64,000 nt of DNA from Haliclona indistincta. Its lineage: Eukaryota; Porifera; Demospongiae; Haplosclerida; Chalinidae. The stretch lies in the NCBI GenBank assembly GCA_964017065.1, contig OZ024787.1, positions 590,875-654,874 on the forward strand. Reading direction: 5' to 3'. Below, piece after piece: positions 9,892 through 22,443 of the stretch. The notes below the pieces were generated by a model, which saw only the letters and a program-made list of their open reading frames with translations, was not told the DNA's origin and did no database searches. Position 1 is the stretch's first letter. Every line of letters starts with the position of its first letter. A program made the translations under genes and the position numbers.

Positions 9892-12800
9892 AATATATCA
9901 AAAGCCTAAAGCAAGAAAAGAAAGTTCGATTTGCCTTTCAGCCAAATGAATTTGATGTTTTGTCAAAAATTAATAGTATTGAAATAGACACTATTGTCTG
10001 CTTTGATTTCAACATTATTGGCGGGAAAGATCCTCTGCTTGCAAAGATGAAATCCCATTTGAATGGAAAAAAAATTCATCCACAATATCCTGAGCCGTGG
10101 TATAGTAGTGCATCAATTAAGAAAATAAAACAGCAGGTTCGTATTTTTCTACAATTGGTAACAAGTAATGCGAAGCGAGATGGTTTGGTTTTTGCAGTTA
10201 CAAGTGGCTGTAGCGAAGTTTCAAAGGTGTCTGGTAAAATACCTTGCATGTGCATTTATACAGACGACAATCCACCTGTATCCTTTGAACCACCTGGTAA
10301 GCCACAAGCTTCATTGTCTGGTGACAGTAGCATTCAACTGAGGTGGGAAAAGCCAAAACAGGGTGGGAAATTTTACACTGTTTTGTACCGTTTGGCAAAT
10401 ATTTCAACCGATTCGTGGAAAAATCGTTCTTCTGATATTGAGGAAGCGACAATTACTTCACTTCTTCCTAAGCAAGAGTATGTTTTCATGGTAAGAGCTG
10501 AAACTGCCATAATTTCTGGTCCAGAAAGCGAACAAAGTGATCCTATTGTCACTAGTGCATCAGCATCTCTTCAACCACCAGCCAAGCCGTATGCTACCGA
10601 TATTACTAACAGCAATCTTACATTACATTGGAACAAGCCTCCATCACACCACCATGCAAGCATCATATTTTACACCATCTACTATCGTGCATCTCATTCT
10701 AAAGATGAATGGATAGTACAAACAACTACTGATGCACAACAGAAAGCAATTATAACTAATCTTTCCTCCACTACTGTTTACTTCTTTAAGGTAAAGGCTG
10801 AAACTGGTTCAGAATCTAGCCCAGAGAGTGAAGTCAGTGATCCAATTGAAACCAAAAAGGTAATGATAGCACCACCAGGCAAACCATGTGTTACAAACAT
10901 CACTCACAACAGTGTATCGTTAAATTGGACCATTCCAGAAAACCGAAACCTCACATGTCGTCCTTATTATATACAATCCAAATTTCCCAACAGTATCAAA
11001 GCTTACACTATTAGATACCGCTCCACAAGTGATCAAACAGATATTTGGGAAACACACACGACATCAAGCAATGTTCAATATTGTGAAATCTTAAATCTCA
11101 AACCAGAAACATGTTACATCTTCAAGGTGGTAGCATTAACAGCCAGTGAAACCAGTCAAGTTAGTAAAACAAGTAGTAAAATTCACACAAAGTCTCAGCC
11201 AATTGTACAACCATCTAATTCTACCACTAAAACCATTACTGATCCACATACTAGTCAAGATATCAATCCGAGAGTTCTTCTGTCTCTTCTTGGAAAGCCA
11301 TGTGCAACAGAAGTGATGCACAATAGTGTTCGCCTAACGTGGGACAAGCCTATGAATGGTAACAAAGGCATAATGTACAAAGTGAGTTACCACGTAGCTG
11401 ATGACTCTCAAAAGAAGTGGTGTACATCAACAACAACAACAAACAATTCACTCTTAATAGAAGAGCTTGAACTAAATACAACCTATGTATTTAAGGTATT
11501 GGCTGAATGTTCTGGAGACTGCCAAGAGAGTGAAGATAGCGATCCTATTAAGACCAAAGACCTTTCACCACCTGGTACACCATACGCAGGTGATGTTACC
11601 CATGATAGCATTCAAATAAAGTGGAACAAACCCGAATATGGTGCAGATGTAGTGAAATTCTATAAAATCATATACCGCTCAACCGAAGATAAACCAGGTC
11701 AATGGTCCATGTTGTCTACTACTTCTCCTCAAGAGTGCTTCATAATAACTGGTCTTCAGCAACATACTGCTTACGTCTTTCAGGTTTCAGCAGTAGTTTC
11801 AGAACCAGAATTATTCAAAAATAGTCACGTTAGTGACAAAATTGAAACAAAAGTATATGTTTCAAAGCCTGGTAAGCCAATTGCTATTAATGTGACATGC
11901 GACACAGTTGAGTTGACTTGGTGCAAACCTACCCACGGGGCTCATTTGGTTTCATCATATGACGTACATAGTTTGTTCTGGCCGCTGTGGGATTCTTGTT
12001 GCTAACAGACTCAATGAAGAGTGCTGCACTGCTTTAAGTCTTGCGCCAGCCACAACTTATCGCTTCAAGGTGCTAGCTGAGACACCAACTGGAGTTCAGG
12101 AAAGTGAATTTAGTGATTCAATACAGACGAAAGAAGTACCTTTATCAACCAGATTACTATCAGGTTCTAAAAGACTGAAAAAGAAAGGTAACTTATCTAT
12201 TTATCTTTTGCCAACAGTAGAAAAAATGAGAAAAAATGAAATAGTTATGGTTGATGTTGGAATGAACATTAGAAAGATTATTTCTCAACACAGAGTCCTT
12301 ATGTTAGTAGGTGCCACTGGAGCGGGAAAGAGTGCTTTAATAAATGGTATTGCTAATCACATTACTGGTGTGAAATGGAATGATGACTTTCGCTTAATAC
12401 TCATTCCTGAAGGAGACAGTCAGACTAACAGTCAGACTAAGAAAATCACAGCCTACAGGTTTCTTGACTCTATCCTACCTTACACTTTGACAGTTATCGA
12501 CACTCCTGGGTTTGGAGACACAAGTGGGGTTGCAAAGGACAAGGAGATTCGTCAATTAATTAATGAATTCTTCTCGAACACCGGTGGTAAAGGTATTGAT
12601 CAGATCAATGGGATTGGATTTGTTACACCAGCTAATTTGCCTCGACTGACAGTGTCACAGAAATATATATTTGAGAATGTGCTTACTTTATTTGGAAAAG
12701 ATATACGCAGCAATGTTTTTCTAATGACGACCTTTGCTGATGGACACAAACCTCAAGTTTTGGGAGCAGTTGAAGAAGCTAATGTACCTTACCAAAGCTT

Positions 12801-13725
12801 CTTTAAGTTCAATAATTCTGCACTTTTTGCAAGCAATACAGGGGACAGTCCTTTCGATGCTATGTTTTGGACAATGGGAATGGAAAGTTTTGCATTGTTC
12901 TTTGAGTCTCTTTCTGAAGCAGAACCCAGGAGTTTGACACTCACAAGGCAAGTGCTGCAGGAACGTGATCAGCTAGAAAAAATAGTCCAAAGTCTGCAAC
13001 AGCGGATCCATACTTCATTGGCAAAAATAGATGAACTAAAGCAAGAAGAGGCCATTTTGCAGGAACAGGAAAAAGCCATTGATTCGACAAAAGATTTTAC
13101 ATACACAGTCAAAAGAACGGAAAAAAGGAGAGTTGATTTACCGAAGAAAAAGTATACTACCACGTGCCTCACTTGTGATTCTACTTGCCATGAGGTGTGC
13201 TCAAAGTCTAATGACTCAGACAAGAAATATTGCAGTGTAATGAAAACAAACTTTGGAACAAAGGATGCTAGATGTGTGATATGTCCTAAGAAATGCCGCT
13301 GGGATGAGCATTTTAATACACCTTTCAAGTATGAGTACTATCAAGTTGAAGAAGTAAGAACATATGAAGACCTCAAATCTCGATATGACACTGCTATGTC
13401 TGGTAAAGTGGAAAAAGAGGCAATAATTGTTAGTCTGATGAAAGGAATAAAAAGATGCCAAAACGAAACGTTGACCATTGTTAAGCACGTGAAAGGCTGC
13501 TTGAAGCGCTTGAATCAAATAGCATTGAAGCCAAATGCAATAAATACTGAGGTAGAATATATCGATGTTCTAATAGAATCTGCAAAACAAGAAAAAAAGC
13601 TAGGCTGGCAGGAAGAGGTTAGCGCGCTAACAGGATTACGTGAAACTGCTGAGCTCCAAGAAAGACTAATAAAAGATCCAGAAGGAATGGAAAGAAGTAT
13701 GATTAGACTGAATGAACAGCAATGA
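9892..13725 (+). pseudogene. Second FN3/GTPase copy, 5'-truncated and frameshifted
   Basis: A paralogue of the 498-5051 gene from within the SNTX thioredoxin-like segment to the end. A stop lies just upstream of the resumed homology, and no in-frame ATG precedes the conserved segment (the open frame at 9960 begins with TTG), so there is no normal start. Frame 1 runs to ~12005 and frame 2 from ~11959 to 13725. The last FN3 module is broken by a net +1 shift between ~11970 and 12000. It keeps two complete FN3 modules (~10575-10860 and ~11285-11560) that the first copy has lost. The GTPase P-loop (GATGAGKSA, ~12310), DTPGFGDT (~12502) and the CxxC tail are intact. It is either a recent pseudogene or a gene with an unseen upstream exon plus a sequencing error. 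Pseudogene is preferred because two independent lesions are present. Confidence 0.75.
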
Positions 13726-16700
13726 ACTGATTAAAATGTACACATACACCATAATTATAGGCTGTAGCTAGTTTTTACAGCAAATAGTTTTGTGATGTTT
13801 ATGCTAGCTGTAGTATCGTTTTTGGACATTAATGATATATCTTTATCTATAGTGCACCGTAGTTCTTCTGTTGTAACTACTGAGTCAATATGTTTTGTAG
13901 CAGGAGATTTTTATTGGTTTTTGTACAGGAAATAGGTATTGTGCGATGTAGAAAATGTTTTTGAAATTACAGTTAACTTTAGAGACAAATGATTAACGGA
14001 TAGTTTGTGATTTGAGTCTTAAAGGAGAAGTATAGAATGTACAATAACACTAGCAAGATATTCCAGATAGTAATAACATAAGAGTTTTAAAATAATTACG
14101 TCTATAGCAAACGGAAAAAATAATTGTAATCAGTCAAGGAAACAATTGCAATAAAACATGGCTTGAGACTGATCATGATCAGTGATGGATTGCAAGACAA
14201 CAAGCAATGATTGAAATGACTGCAGTTGCTTAATACCTACGTGTATATGTGTATCACAGAGAACAGAAGAACCGAAGAATGTATCCTTGCTCCCAACAGT
14301 ACAATCTGATGAAAGTGTCTTTACCACAATGCGAACAAATACTCATACATGCTGTGCTACCAAGAAGTCTCCTTGACATAATTATGTATAATATTATACT
14401 TAAAGTGGTGTACCTACTCAGCCTGAAGTCCATCAAGCAGCATTATAGATTTTTCTGTTGTAGTGCATGTATTTATTCATGATAGTAGTCAAGTCAATGA
14501 ACTCGTACAATACATTCGTGGGATACTACAGCTTCTGATTTGCTGCCATTGATCAGCAACCAAAGAGCAATTGTGACTGATATCAGGAGCACATAAAGGA
14601 AAGGAAGCAACCAACTCTCAATTGTCAAACCATCCTTTATTATGAAATAATATTATACTTAGTCATTCAGATATACCTTATTTAGAATTGCTGATACTAA
14701 ATAGCTAAATCATCAAGCTGTGCATATAATATTTTCTGATGAACACTTTCATTTGCATAAGCACTACATGTATAGTGAAAGCAGTTTGCTGAAACTAATA
14801 CTCACATGCACCTAGCAACCAGTGTTGCACCTAGCAACCAGTGTTTACGTCATATTCTTCTGGTTTTACCTGATGGCTGATATTTGTTATCCTTCTTCGA
14901 GCAACCATGTTCATTTTGAATGAGCAAACGTTTTGGAGCAGGAGGAGATTAGACTGGAGAAGATAAAGAAGTAGGAGACAAGTCAGTAGCAGGAGAGGTT
15001 GTGAGGAAATTAACTGAAGGGAGAGGAGCATGAGAGGTTTTGGGAATAACTGTTTGGAATGCAGAATATGTATACAATCATCTAGCTATTTCACCCTTCG
15101 TAATCTCTAGCTAGCAGTTGAATCATAATAATAGGTGCGAGCAATAAATTTTTTCTTAACTGAGGAATGCATAATAATATTTATCATAAAGTATTTGTAT
15201 AGATATAATTCGTCAAAAATGTACATGATTAATTTTATTAATGACATAACTTATAGCTACTAATAGCTAAAAGCCCATCATGCAGAGCAACCACCTTCAT
15301 TTTCAACTAGGAGCAAGAAATACTGATCTGATCCCTTGTAACTGTTTTGTTGTCTTGATTTCACTATTAGAAACATCACCATGCATGGTTGTGTAGCAAG
15401 CCTTTTCTCATTACTTTCCTGAACAGGAAAGTGTTCATCTTCTCTGTTCAGGAATGCATTATCCTATGCATTGCAGTAATAACCGCAGTTGGGAAACTAA
15501 CCAATGCAGCTCCTGAAAGTGAGTCAGTGCATTCATTGAGGAGTACTGAGCCAGAATGACAAAACAGTACAAATGTCATCGCTCACCGTCATGTTTACGG
15601 GTATAGATATGGTCAAAATCAATATTTTTCTTGCAGTATTCTACATGTATGCAAATCCAGATGGTTACCAGGTCTGGGTAACCATCACCTGGTATATCTA
15701 GTAACCATCACATCTGGTCAGGCGGGTTAGCAGATGTGAGATAACCATAGCCATCACCAACAACAGTAGCACTAACTTAATGCAATACTTTCTATGAATT
15801 ATTTTAGTGAAATACACGATTTTGCTGTAAGCACAGTCTGTGTTAATGAAAAGGCTGTCCTTTGAATCAATTGTGCTTGTTTCTAAAATTCCATAATTGA
15901 CATTCACTTATAATCATTTTTACTCAGTCACCCATCCTCCCACCCACCCGCCCACTCACCCACTCACCCACTCACCCACTTACTCACCTATTCACTTCGA
16001 TCAGTGCCAGGATCTGATTGGTTGACTATCCACTCCCAGACTGGTACCATAGCATTATTATAAATAAACAGCTGAAAGTAAAGCTACTGAAGAACAACTT
16101 GATAGTGTGTGTGTGCGTGTGTAGTATCTTGATACAACATTGTCACTGTTTGATCAACTGTTGCACTCTCTTTCGGAGCAGATTATTGTTTGTTCTGGTA
16201 TTTGATCTATTCAGTGTCTGATAGTGTCTTGTTCTGTATGCTTTTTGCACTCCTTTCGAACAACCTGGGTCGAATTTTTAGAGTGGGAGGGTGATATTTT
16301 AAATGAGAAGCCAGCATGCAAGGAAGAGCACGGGAGATAAATAATCTATAGTCAAAAATGTAGTCATGATCCCCTAGTCCTTCTCAGCTGCTAATTCCTT
16401 GTCCATCTTTGTTAGAAGTTTTGCCCAGAGTAGTCTGCTTTATTACATTCTCCAAACTGAGCTGAATGATAGAATGTAGAACAATCAATGGGATGTAGTC
16501 TCGACAAAACCATTGCATGCTTCCTAAGTCACTTTATCGCCTGCATCATTGTATCATCAGAATTTGCCTATAAGCCTTTCTGCACCATAGTTTCTATAAC
16601 AACAGTTGTGATACCAAAATGCACATGCAGCTATTAAACCATTGTTAAGCTCACAAGATTCCCTCCGTCGTTCGGTTTTAGACTCATAGTGTCGATCATG

Positions 16701-16893
16701 ACTATAACCTCTAAACACCAATGGTCGGTTCTCGGGCCCAAACAACATTCAGTTATAATAATCTCATTGCCTACAATAATGACAGTCATAAACACAAAAC
16801 ATAGTTTACTAAAGGGTTTGCTATGATAATTATCAGCTGCATGCATTTGCAGAATTCTTCCAAACAAGGGAAGATAACTGCTCATACTATACA
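13726..16893. other. Gene-poor spacer
   Basis: No gene recognised. AT-rich sequence with short overlapping open frames only. Small features are a short direct repeat of CACCTAGCAACCAGTG at ~14810-14845, a CCCACTCACCCACTCA simple repeat at ~15940-15995, and a possible polyadenylation signal for the preceding copy in GCAATAAAAC near 14150. Confidence 0.5.
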
Positions 16894-17637
16894 CTACAGT
16901 AAAGCAAGAACAACTATCATAGTGGCTGCATATACAGCATAGGCACCAACAGCAGCTGGTCGTATTCCAGCAGAAGCACAATATCCAGGAAGATCAGACT
17001 CTAATCTACAATTGGACCACAGGGAGTAGTTAGCAAAAGGAAAATGTTCTCCAACGAACGAGTTGTTATAGATTGAAGTCAAGCAACAACCAAGCTCTGA
17101 TATAACTCGACGTAAACCTGTTTTGCAACTGTCAGAACATGTTTCGTTAAGTTTCGGATCAGAATCATATAGTGTAAAATTCACAAAGCACTCGGTCCTC
17201 ACTGTTTCCTGCCAGTTAGGCATCATGAGAATGCTATCGTATAGTGCTGTGTAACATAATGTTCCATTCTTGTTAACTTGGCAAGCACCTTCGATCGCTG
17301 CAGCCAAGTCCTCATGTTTCTTGCCGTAGCATGCACTGATATGCTTTAATACCGAGGACAGGCAGGGTTCCGAGCATAGGTTCATGTAGGACATTGGATC
17401 AGGAGGTGGATCCGGGGTTAGAATTGATGCAACATTAGTGAAGTTTAAAGCTTGATCATAAGCATCTTTGCATTCTTGGATAAGATTATGCCGAAAATCG
17501 TCTTCCTGACGGTCCGGGTCCAAACAGTTGTTCATTAGCGGAGGACTGGCTTGTCGAAGAATCCTATCCTCAGAGGCAACAATTTCTGTTGAACAGAGTA
17601 TGCATAAACAAAACACCACCGCAAAACGTTTCATCAT
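16894..17637 (-). CDS. Secreted or GPI-anchored Cys-rich protein, sponge-type, function unknown
   Basis: 247 aa starting MMKRFAVVFCLCILCS, a clear signal peptide. The ectodomain is Cys-rich with repeated spacings (for example CSEPCLSSVLKHISAC and CSDSCKTGLRRVISELGCC, suggesting two related halves). It has several N-glycosylation sequons and a hydrophobic C-terminus (about the last 20 residues) typical of a GPI signal or membrane tail. An upstream in-frame ATG at 17706 exists but lies at or upstream of the likely transcription start implied by the TATA box at 17711-17719, so the ATG at 17637 is preferred. The family is not recognised. The call as a surface or secreted protein is inference from the targeting signals. 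Confidence 0.75.
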   Translation of the reverse strand: MMKRFAVVFCLCILCSTEIVASEDRILRQASPPLMNNCLDPDRQEDDFRHNLIQECKDAYDQALNFTNVASILTPDPPPDPMSYMNLCSEPCLSSVLKHISACYGKKHEDLAAAIEGACQVNKNGTLCYTALYDSILMMPNWQETVRTECFVNFTLYDSDPKLNETCSDSCKTGLRRVISELGCCLTSIYNNSFVGEHFPFANYSLWSNCRLESDLPGYCASAGIRPAAVGAYAVYAATMIVVLALL

Positions 17638-17710
17638 AATTCTGCCTCTAAGTGCAAGAAATTTATTCAGAAGACGGAGCTCCTGAGCACTGTGACTAAC
17701 GAGCATCGCC

Positions 17711-17719
17711 CTTTATATA
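17711..17719 (-). promoter_or_regulatory. TATA box of the secreted Cys-rich gene
   Basis: TATATAAAG on the minus strand, about 75 nt upstream of the chosen ATG at 17637. This leaves room for a ~45-nt leader and argues against the more upstream ATG. Confidence 0.55.
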
Positions 17720-18416
17720 TACATGTATTTATTCAATGTTCAATGTTTAATAGGCTGAGACCCAAAGGGTATGCCCACATACAGTATAATACAAAACATT
17801 AACATACAAAAGTGGACAGTCAACAGTTCTGAGCCACCATCAGAGTCAATACTAGTATGAGGAAGAGGGATGAGCTGAGCCATGAACTTTATCGGTAGAA
17901 AGAGCACTGAGGTCGCCATAAATTCCTCCACCACTTACTATACGCTTCAATGAGTCCACACACAAAGACGACGACGAACACAATGGACTGCATTCATGAG
18001 TAGAGAATTACAGCACAGGACGAACACCAGCAGATGACCGTCGGCAACACGCCCCAGGGAGGCTACCCATCTCGCCATGAGTGTGAGATGACCAAAGCAT
18101 GGTATTTTCCCACCACCCACGTGGACGCATCTAGCAGTCACCCCTGATGCCTCAGCCCTGCACGTGTAGGTGTCCACTCAGAGCTGAGCTGCCAAAGGTC
18201 AGTCAGAGTCGAACAAAACGGGCAAAGGAACCTTTGTTGAAGACGCTTAACCATGTAAGCGGTGTCACGCTCAGCTGTCTAGGTAGAAAAGCAGACAAAG
18301 GCGTCGTTGTCACAGTAGGAGAAAGCAGCAAACGAAGGAGTTGTTATTCGCAATTATGCGCTTGCGCACTTGGTAAGTTTACGCATATGCCTAATATAAT
18401 ATAGTAGGCGTACGTA

Positions 18417-18791
18417 AAATTCCTGTATAGTGTACTACCAGGAGCGCATAAAAGGCAGGAGCGTTTAGCCGCGATTTTATCCAAACGTAAAATGCGGCGC
18501 CATGCGCGTCCAAAAACTTCCATAAGGAAGTTAGGCAGTTCACCGGTCGGTGAATTTTGACGAGCGTGGTGTTCAGATCGCCAGCAAATCTGTCTGCCTT
18601 ACCTTTTCTGCCTACAAGACGGCCCATAGCTCGCAACAAACAGCTTGAAAATCACGGAAGACAGTAAGCCTCACGTGCGCCGAACGCAGCACGCGGCGGA
18701 GTTTGCGTTTGGATATTTCCATTGCGTGCATTGGAGTTGAACGCTCCTTCCTTTTATGCGCTCCTGGTACTACTATACTATACAGGAATTT
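18417..18791. mobile_element. MITE-like inverted-repeat element
   Basis: AAATTCCTGTATAG near the left and its reverse complement near the right. The arms also share GGAGCGCATAAAAGG and run ~60 bp with small indels. About 250 bp of non-coding, CpG-richer centre lies between. No coding capacity. Confidence 0.7.
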
Positions 18792-18948
18792 ATTAATTTT
18801 TTTAGGTAATACGGTAATTCAAGAAATTTATGTTCAAGTAATTGATTATGAAATAGATCCCAACACCGGACTGTGTTACCCAGCGGGAGAGATTAGTTTT
18901 CACTACGGGACTCAATCATCGCCCCATGTCTTTCAGTAACTTGAGGTT

Positions 18949-19440
18949 CTAGGAACCCTCAAGCAACCAACCCATGAAACCAATAGTTTCAATGACAATT
19001 GGAACTAAATGACAATTCAGATGAGCATACTTAGCCATCTTTCGGGTCTCAGCAGCAGCAGCAGCAACCTTATGGGCGTTCCTGGTAGCCAGGGGAAGGT
19101 AAGATGAGGCCAAAGAATCTGGGCAGGTGACATCGCACACTAAGCGCTTTCCACGTTCCAATGGAACAGTAGAAGCTCCATCCAGACACTTTCCATCAGA
19201 TCGAGACATACCAACTGGTTCTAAATGAGATGGAACATGAACAGCAGTATAAAGAGCTCAGTGGATGATGTTGCATGATGATGAAAACGACCTTGACTGA
19301 ATTTGCAATGGAGTCCATTAGTTCCCAGCTTGTCAACCTCTTTACCACAAAGTGAGGATGACACAAAGGGACGCCAAGGCGCAAACCCACCGCAACACGA
19401 ACGTACTGCATTGTTATCCAACTGCAAACCCATGGAGGAG
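18949..19440 (-). pseudogene. Decayed C-terminal part of a reverse-transcriptase-type retroelement ORF
   Basis: In minus-strand frames the pieces LRLGVPLCHPH, GKEVDKLGT, FSQGRFHHHA, HVPSHLEPVGMSRSDGK, LVCDVTCPDSLASSY and KMAKYAHL occur in the order typical of the tail that follows reverse transcriptase in many invertebrate retroelement ORFs. The frame changes at least twice between them, and no RT domain is present upstream. It is therefore a dead 5'-truncated remnant. The family assignment is from remembered motif order, not a search. Confidence 0.65.
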
Positions 19441-22400
19441 AGTCAGAGGTAGTGCATGCATTCAACCAAGCACCAGATTCAGCAGTCGAGGCAGCTAGCA
19501 AACGTGTACTGTGAAGCAGCATCTGGGGGACCCTCAAGCAGATATGAAGCCAGCTACTCAACTCTACAACTGTCCTACATGCATGCAAGAACAATTGTTT
19601 ATCAACAGCAGTGTATAGTTAAAAACAGAGCGGCTTTTCTCATAATAATTTGTTATGCTGGTTATCTACCTTGACCCTGGATCTTCAAAATTAATTTGCA
19701 GATCGAGGTCTCAAAACACTATCCATGTGCATTAGTTGGGTGTGGCCAGACCTCAGCTTTCCGTCAATTCTTAAAGCATCTATTATAATTATCTCAAGTG
19801 GTAGTCACCCAGTACCCTCCTGAGAACCGCCACAACCTGGATTAAAGTAAACAGCCACGGAAATACACGATTGTGAATAACTATTAAGGTGGTGTCAAAA
19901 GATCAAAGCCTACTTACTATCAAGCAATCTATACTGGTGATATCAAGTGGATTTAGGATGATCAGAAATTTTTACTGCCCCGGCTATTGTTAGTATGTGT
20001 CCCACTCCCTTAATTCGTTTGTATCTCTCTCACGACTGTAGCTGGCCATGGCTATAGTTGTTATAAGCAGCTGGTAGTGACTGGATTAAATCCAGTTTGA
20101 TTGATCTGCTGTTGCTCCACCCAGACAGCTGGCTCTATATAGCTAGAGCAAGCTGTCTGTGTGGACTGCATGGTCTATAGAACAAGCTGTTTGGTATACC
20201 GATCACCTCATCAGAGTCAATCACCATCACTCCTGACCAGCTCATGCAGTGATGACTCTCGTATGCTCATGGACGACCTCAACATCAGAATGATCGAATA
20301 CATGCAAAATAGCACTTTCGTTTTTACTATACATAATTCAAATCAGCATTGATTGTCTGATTGTCTAGTGTAAAGCTGGCGTTACCATATCACGAGCAGT
20401 TGAAATTAATAAAATTGCATTAATTTTGAAATAGCTCATTGAAACTACTCTCAGTGTACTACACCTAACTACTATAGTGTCTAAGGTATGTTCACCGTTC
20501 AATGACAACATCCTTCACTAGTATGGCTCTCATCCTGTTCATTGCTAAGATGACTTCCTCTATACTGTCATGTATGATTGAGTGTTTACAATCAGCTCCA
20601 ATTGACTGCTGCTATTAGCAGCTCTGTCACATGTCACTAATGCAATAGATAGTTTGCAAACCTTCATTATGTATGTGTTGATGTTCATCTTGATTCCATT
20701 AGGATGAATTCCTCCACTCAGTTGATGGAGGAACGTGATTTAAATCCTGTACATGATGATTTATGTGTGTGTACATGCATGTGTGGTTGTTATTGAACTT
20801 TCTGTCTTGCGATGGTGAGAAGTGAAAAGTGTAGAGTGTCTCCTTTATGCACTAGCGTGTTCAGTCTCGATCAGGATGATCAGAGCTAGACTGATCACAT
20901 TAGTGCAGGAAGGTGACACGTCTATGGCTGGCTCTCGCTCCTACAGAGTCTGGGGACAAGGCCGTATACTCATGGCAGCACTAATTATTTACTTGAAGCC
21001 TGTAAGATCCTGCAGTATCCCTGCCCTATCTCGCCTACTACATGATTCACTCATGCCTCACCACTAATACCCTCAGCTATGCAGTCTAGTGTGATAGTAT
21101 ATGGCTTCTGGTAGGTCTTGTGACCGCCTTCCTCAGGTTTCTCTAGTAACCTTTCTCTCTTTGTATGAGTTGAATTTGAGACTTCCTGTTGACAAAATAC
21201 ACCACCCCACCCCCTATACATGTGTTGCTATCAATATCCGCTTTACCTTAGCTTGGAATTTAGTATTTTTATGCTCAAGTGCACTCTGTAATGTGATATG
21301 AAGTCTCAATGCTTGGAACAGTAGAATGTTTGAGTTGTGCGACATTTGTGAAGAGCGATGGATCATTATCTATATTGCATGTCTGCTGTAATTTTGTCCC
21401 AGTTATCTCATGCACTCACTCCTCTCTTTCTCCATCCCTAATTATCTCTCTCTCAGCTACATCAGTTGTGTGTACCAGCAACGTACCAGTATCTTAAAAC
21501 ATTGGTATCACATCAGATTCAACAAAAACTTAAATTCAAATCCACATCATTATTAGTTTCGTTGCAAGCATGATTTGTGCAGACTTCCTAAGCTAGCTTG
21601 CATGTTTTGAATAGTCAGGTTTTGAGCTGTGCAGTATTAATGCAGTGTTTGACAGTTTCTACAATCCCTCATTAGCTAGTTTGGTCTTACACATAGAGCA
21701 CAACATCTTTACAAAGAGGCTTTGCCAAGTAGACTGTAGTAGTTTAGTAGGTGGGACATTCCCCGGGGAAGCACCGCGATGCAGTCAAATTCATATGAGG
21801 TAGTGGGCGGCTGTGTAAACCAGCTCTAGTCTGTGGTGGGTTAGCTTATGTATCCTTGCTGACCTTTGATTAGTCTTGTGACTATGTGGTATTTATAATC
21901 TACTTGGCTGGAATCCTGAGAATTACAGTTGACCTGACTTCTATCTATTGTAGCTACTAGAGGCTCTCTAAGCACTGCAATAAATCTTATCTGAACTTTA
22001 ATTGCAGGCACGTACCACAGTCATGTCTGTTTGTCAGCTCACTCGCTTCCCTCTCATTACGATGTGTCCTAGTATCCTGAGGTAGCTAACATGGTTGGTA
22101 ACCTCTGGATCCTTGCCCAGAAGCACAGCATTTTTGACGCCCCCACACTGGTACTACAATCTCTAATGTCCCTTGTTACATTCTCACTCAGCTAAGAAAT
22201 GCATTTTTCTTTCCCACTCATGCAGTCTCTCTAGTCGCACTGCCAGGCCGATCATCCGCTCTAGTTGTATAGCAACTGATTTTGTACATTATTATGAATA
22301 AATAAATAAACAGCAACAGCCGTTAGGTATTGATAGCTACAAGAACAGCAGGGAGTGTGTGTGTGTGTTTGGAATGAATATAATGAAAGGAAGACAACTA

Positions 22401-22443
22401 TTGTACAGCAGCTATTGACATGAACACATGGCTAGTCTCTAGA
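19441..22443. other. Gene-poor spacer
   Basis: No gene is supported. Short frames at 19456-19674, 20161-20352, 20822-21067 and 21101-21497 have no recognisable domains or splice-site partners. A run of AATAAATAAATAAA lies near 22290 on the plus strand. Confidence 0.45.

Noticed and set aside
17638..17706. Upstream ATG for the secreted Cys-rich protein
   Set aside because: It would lie at or before the expected transcription start of the TATA box at 17711-17719 and would bury the signal peptide.
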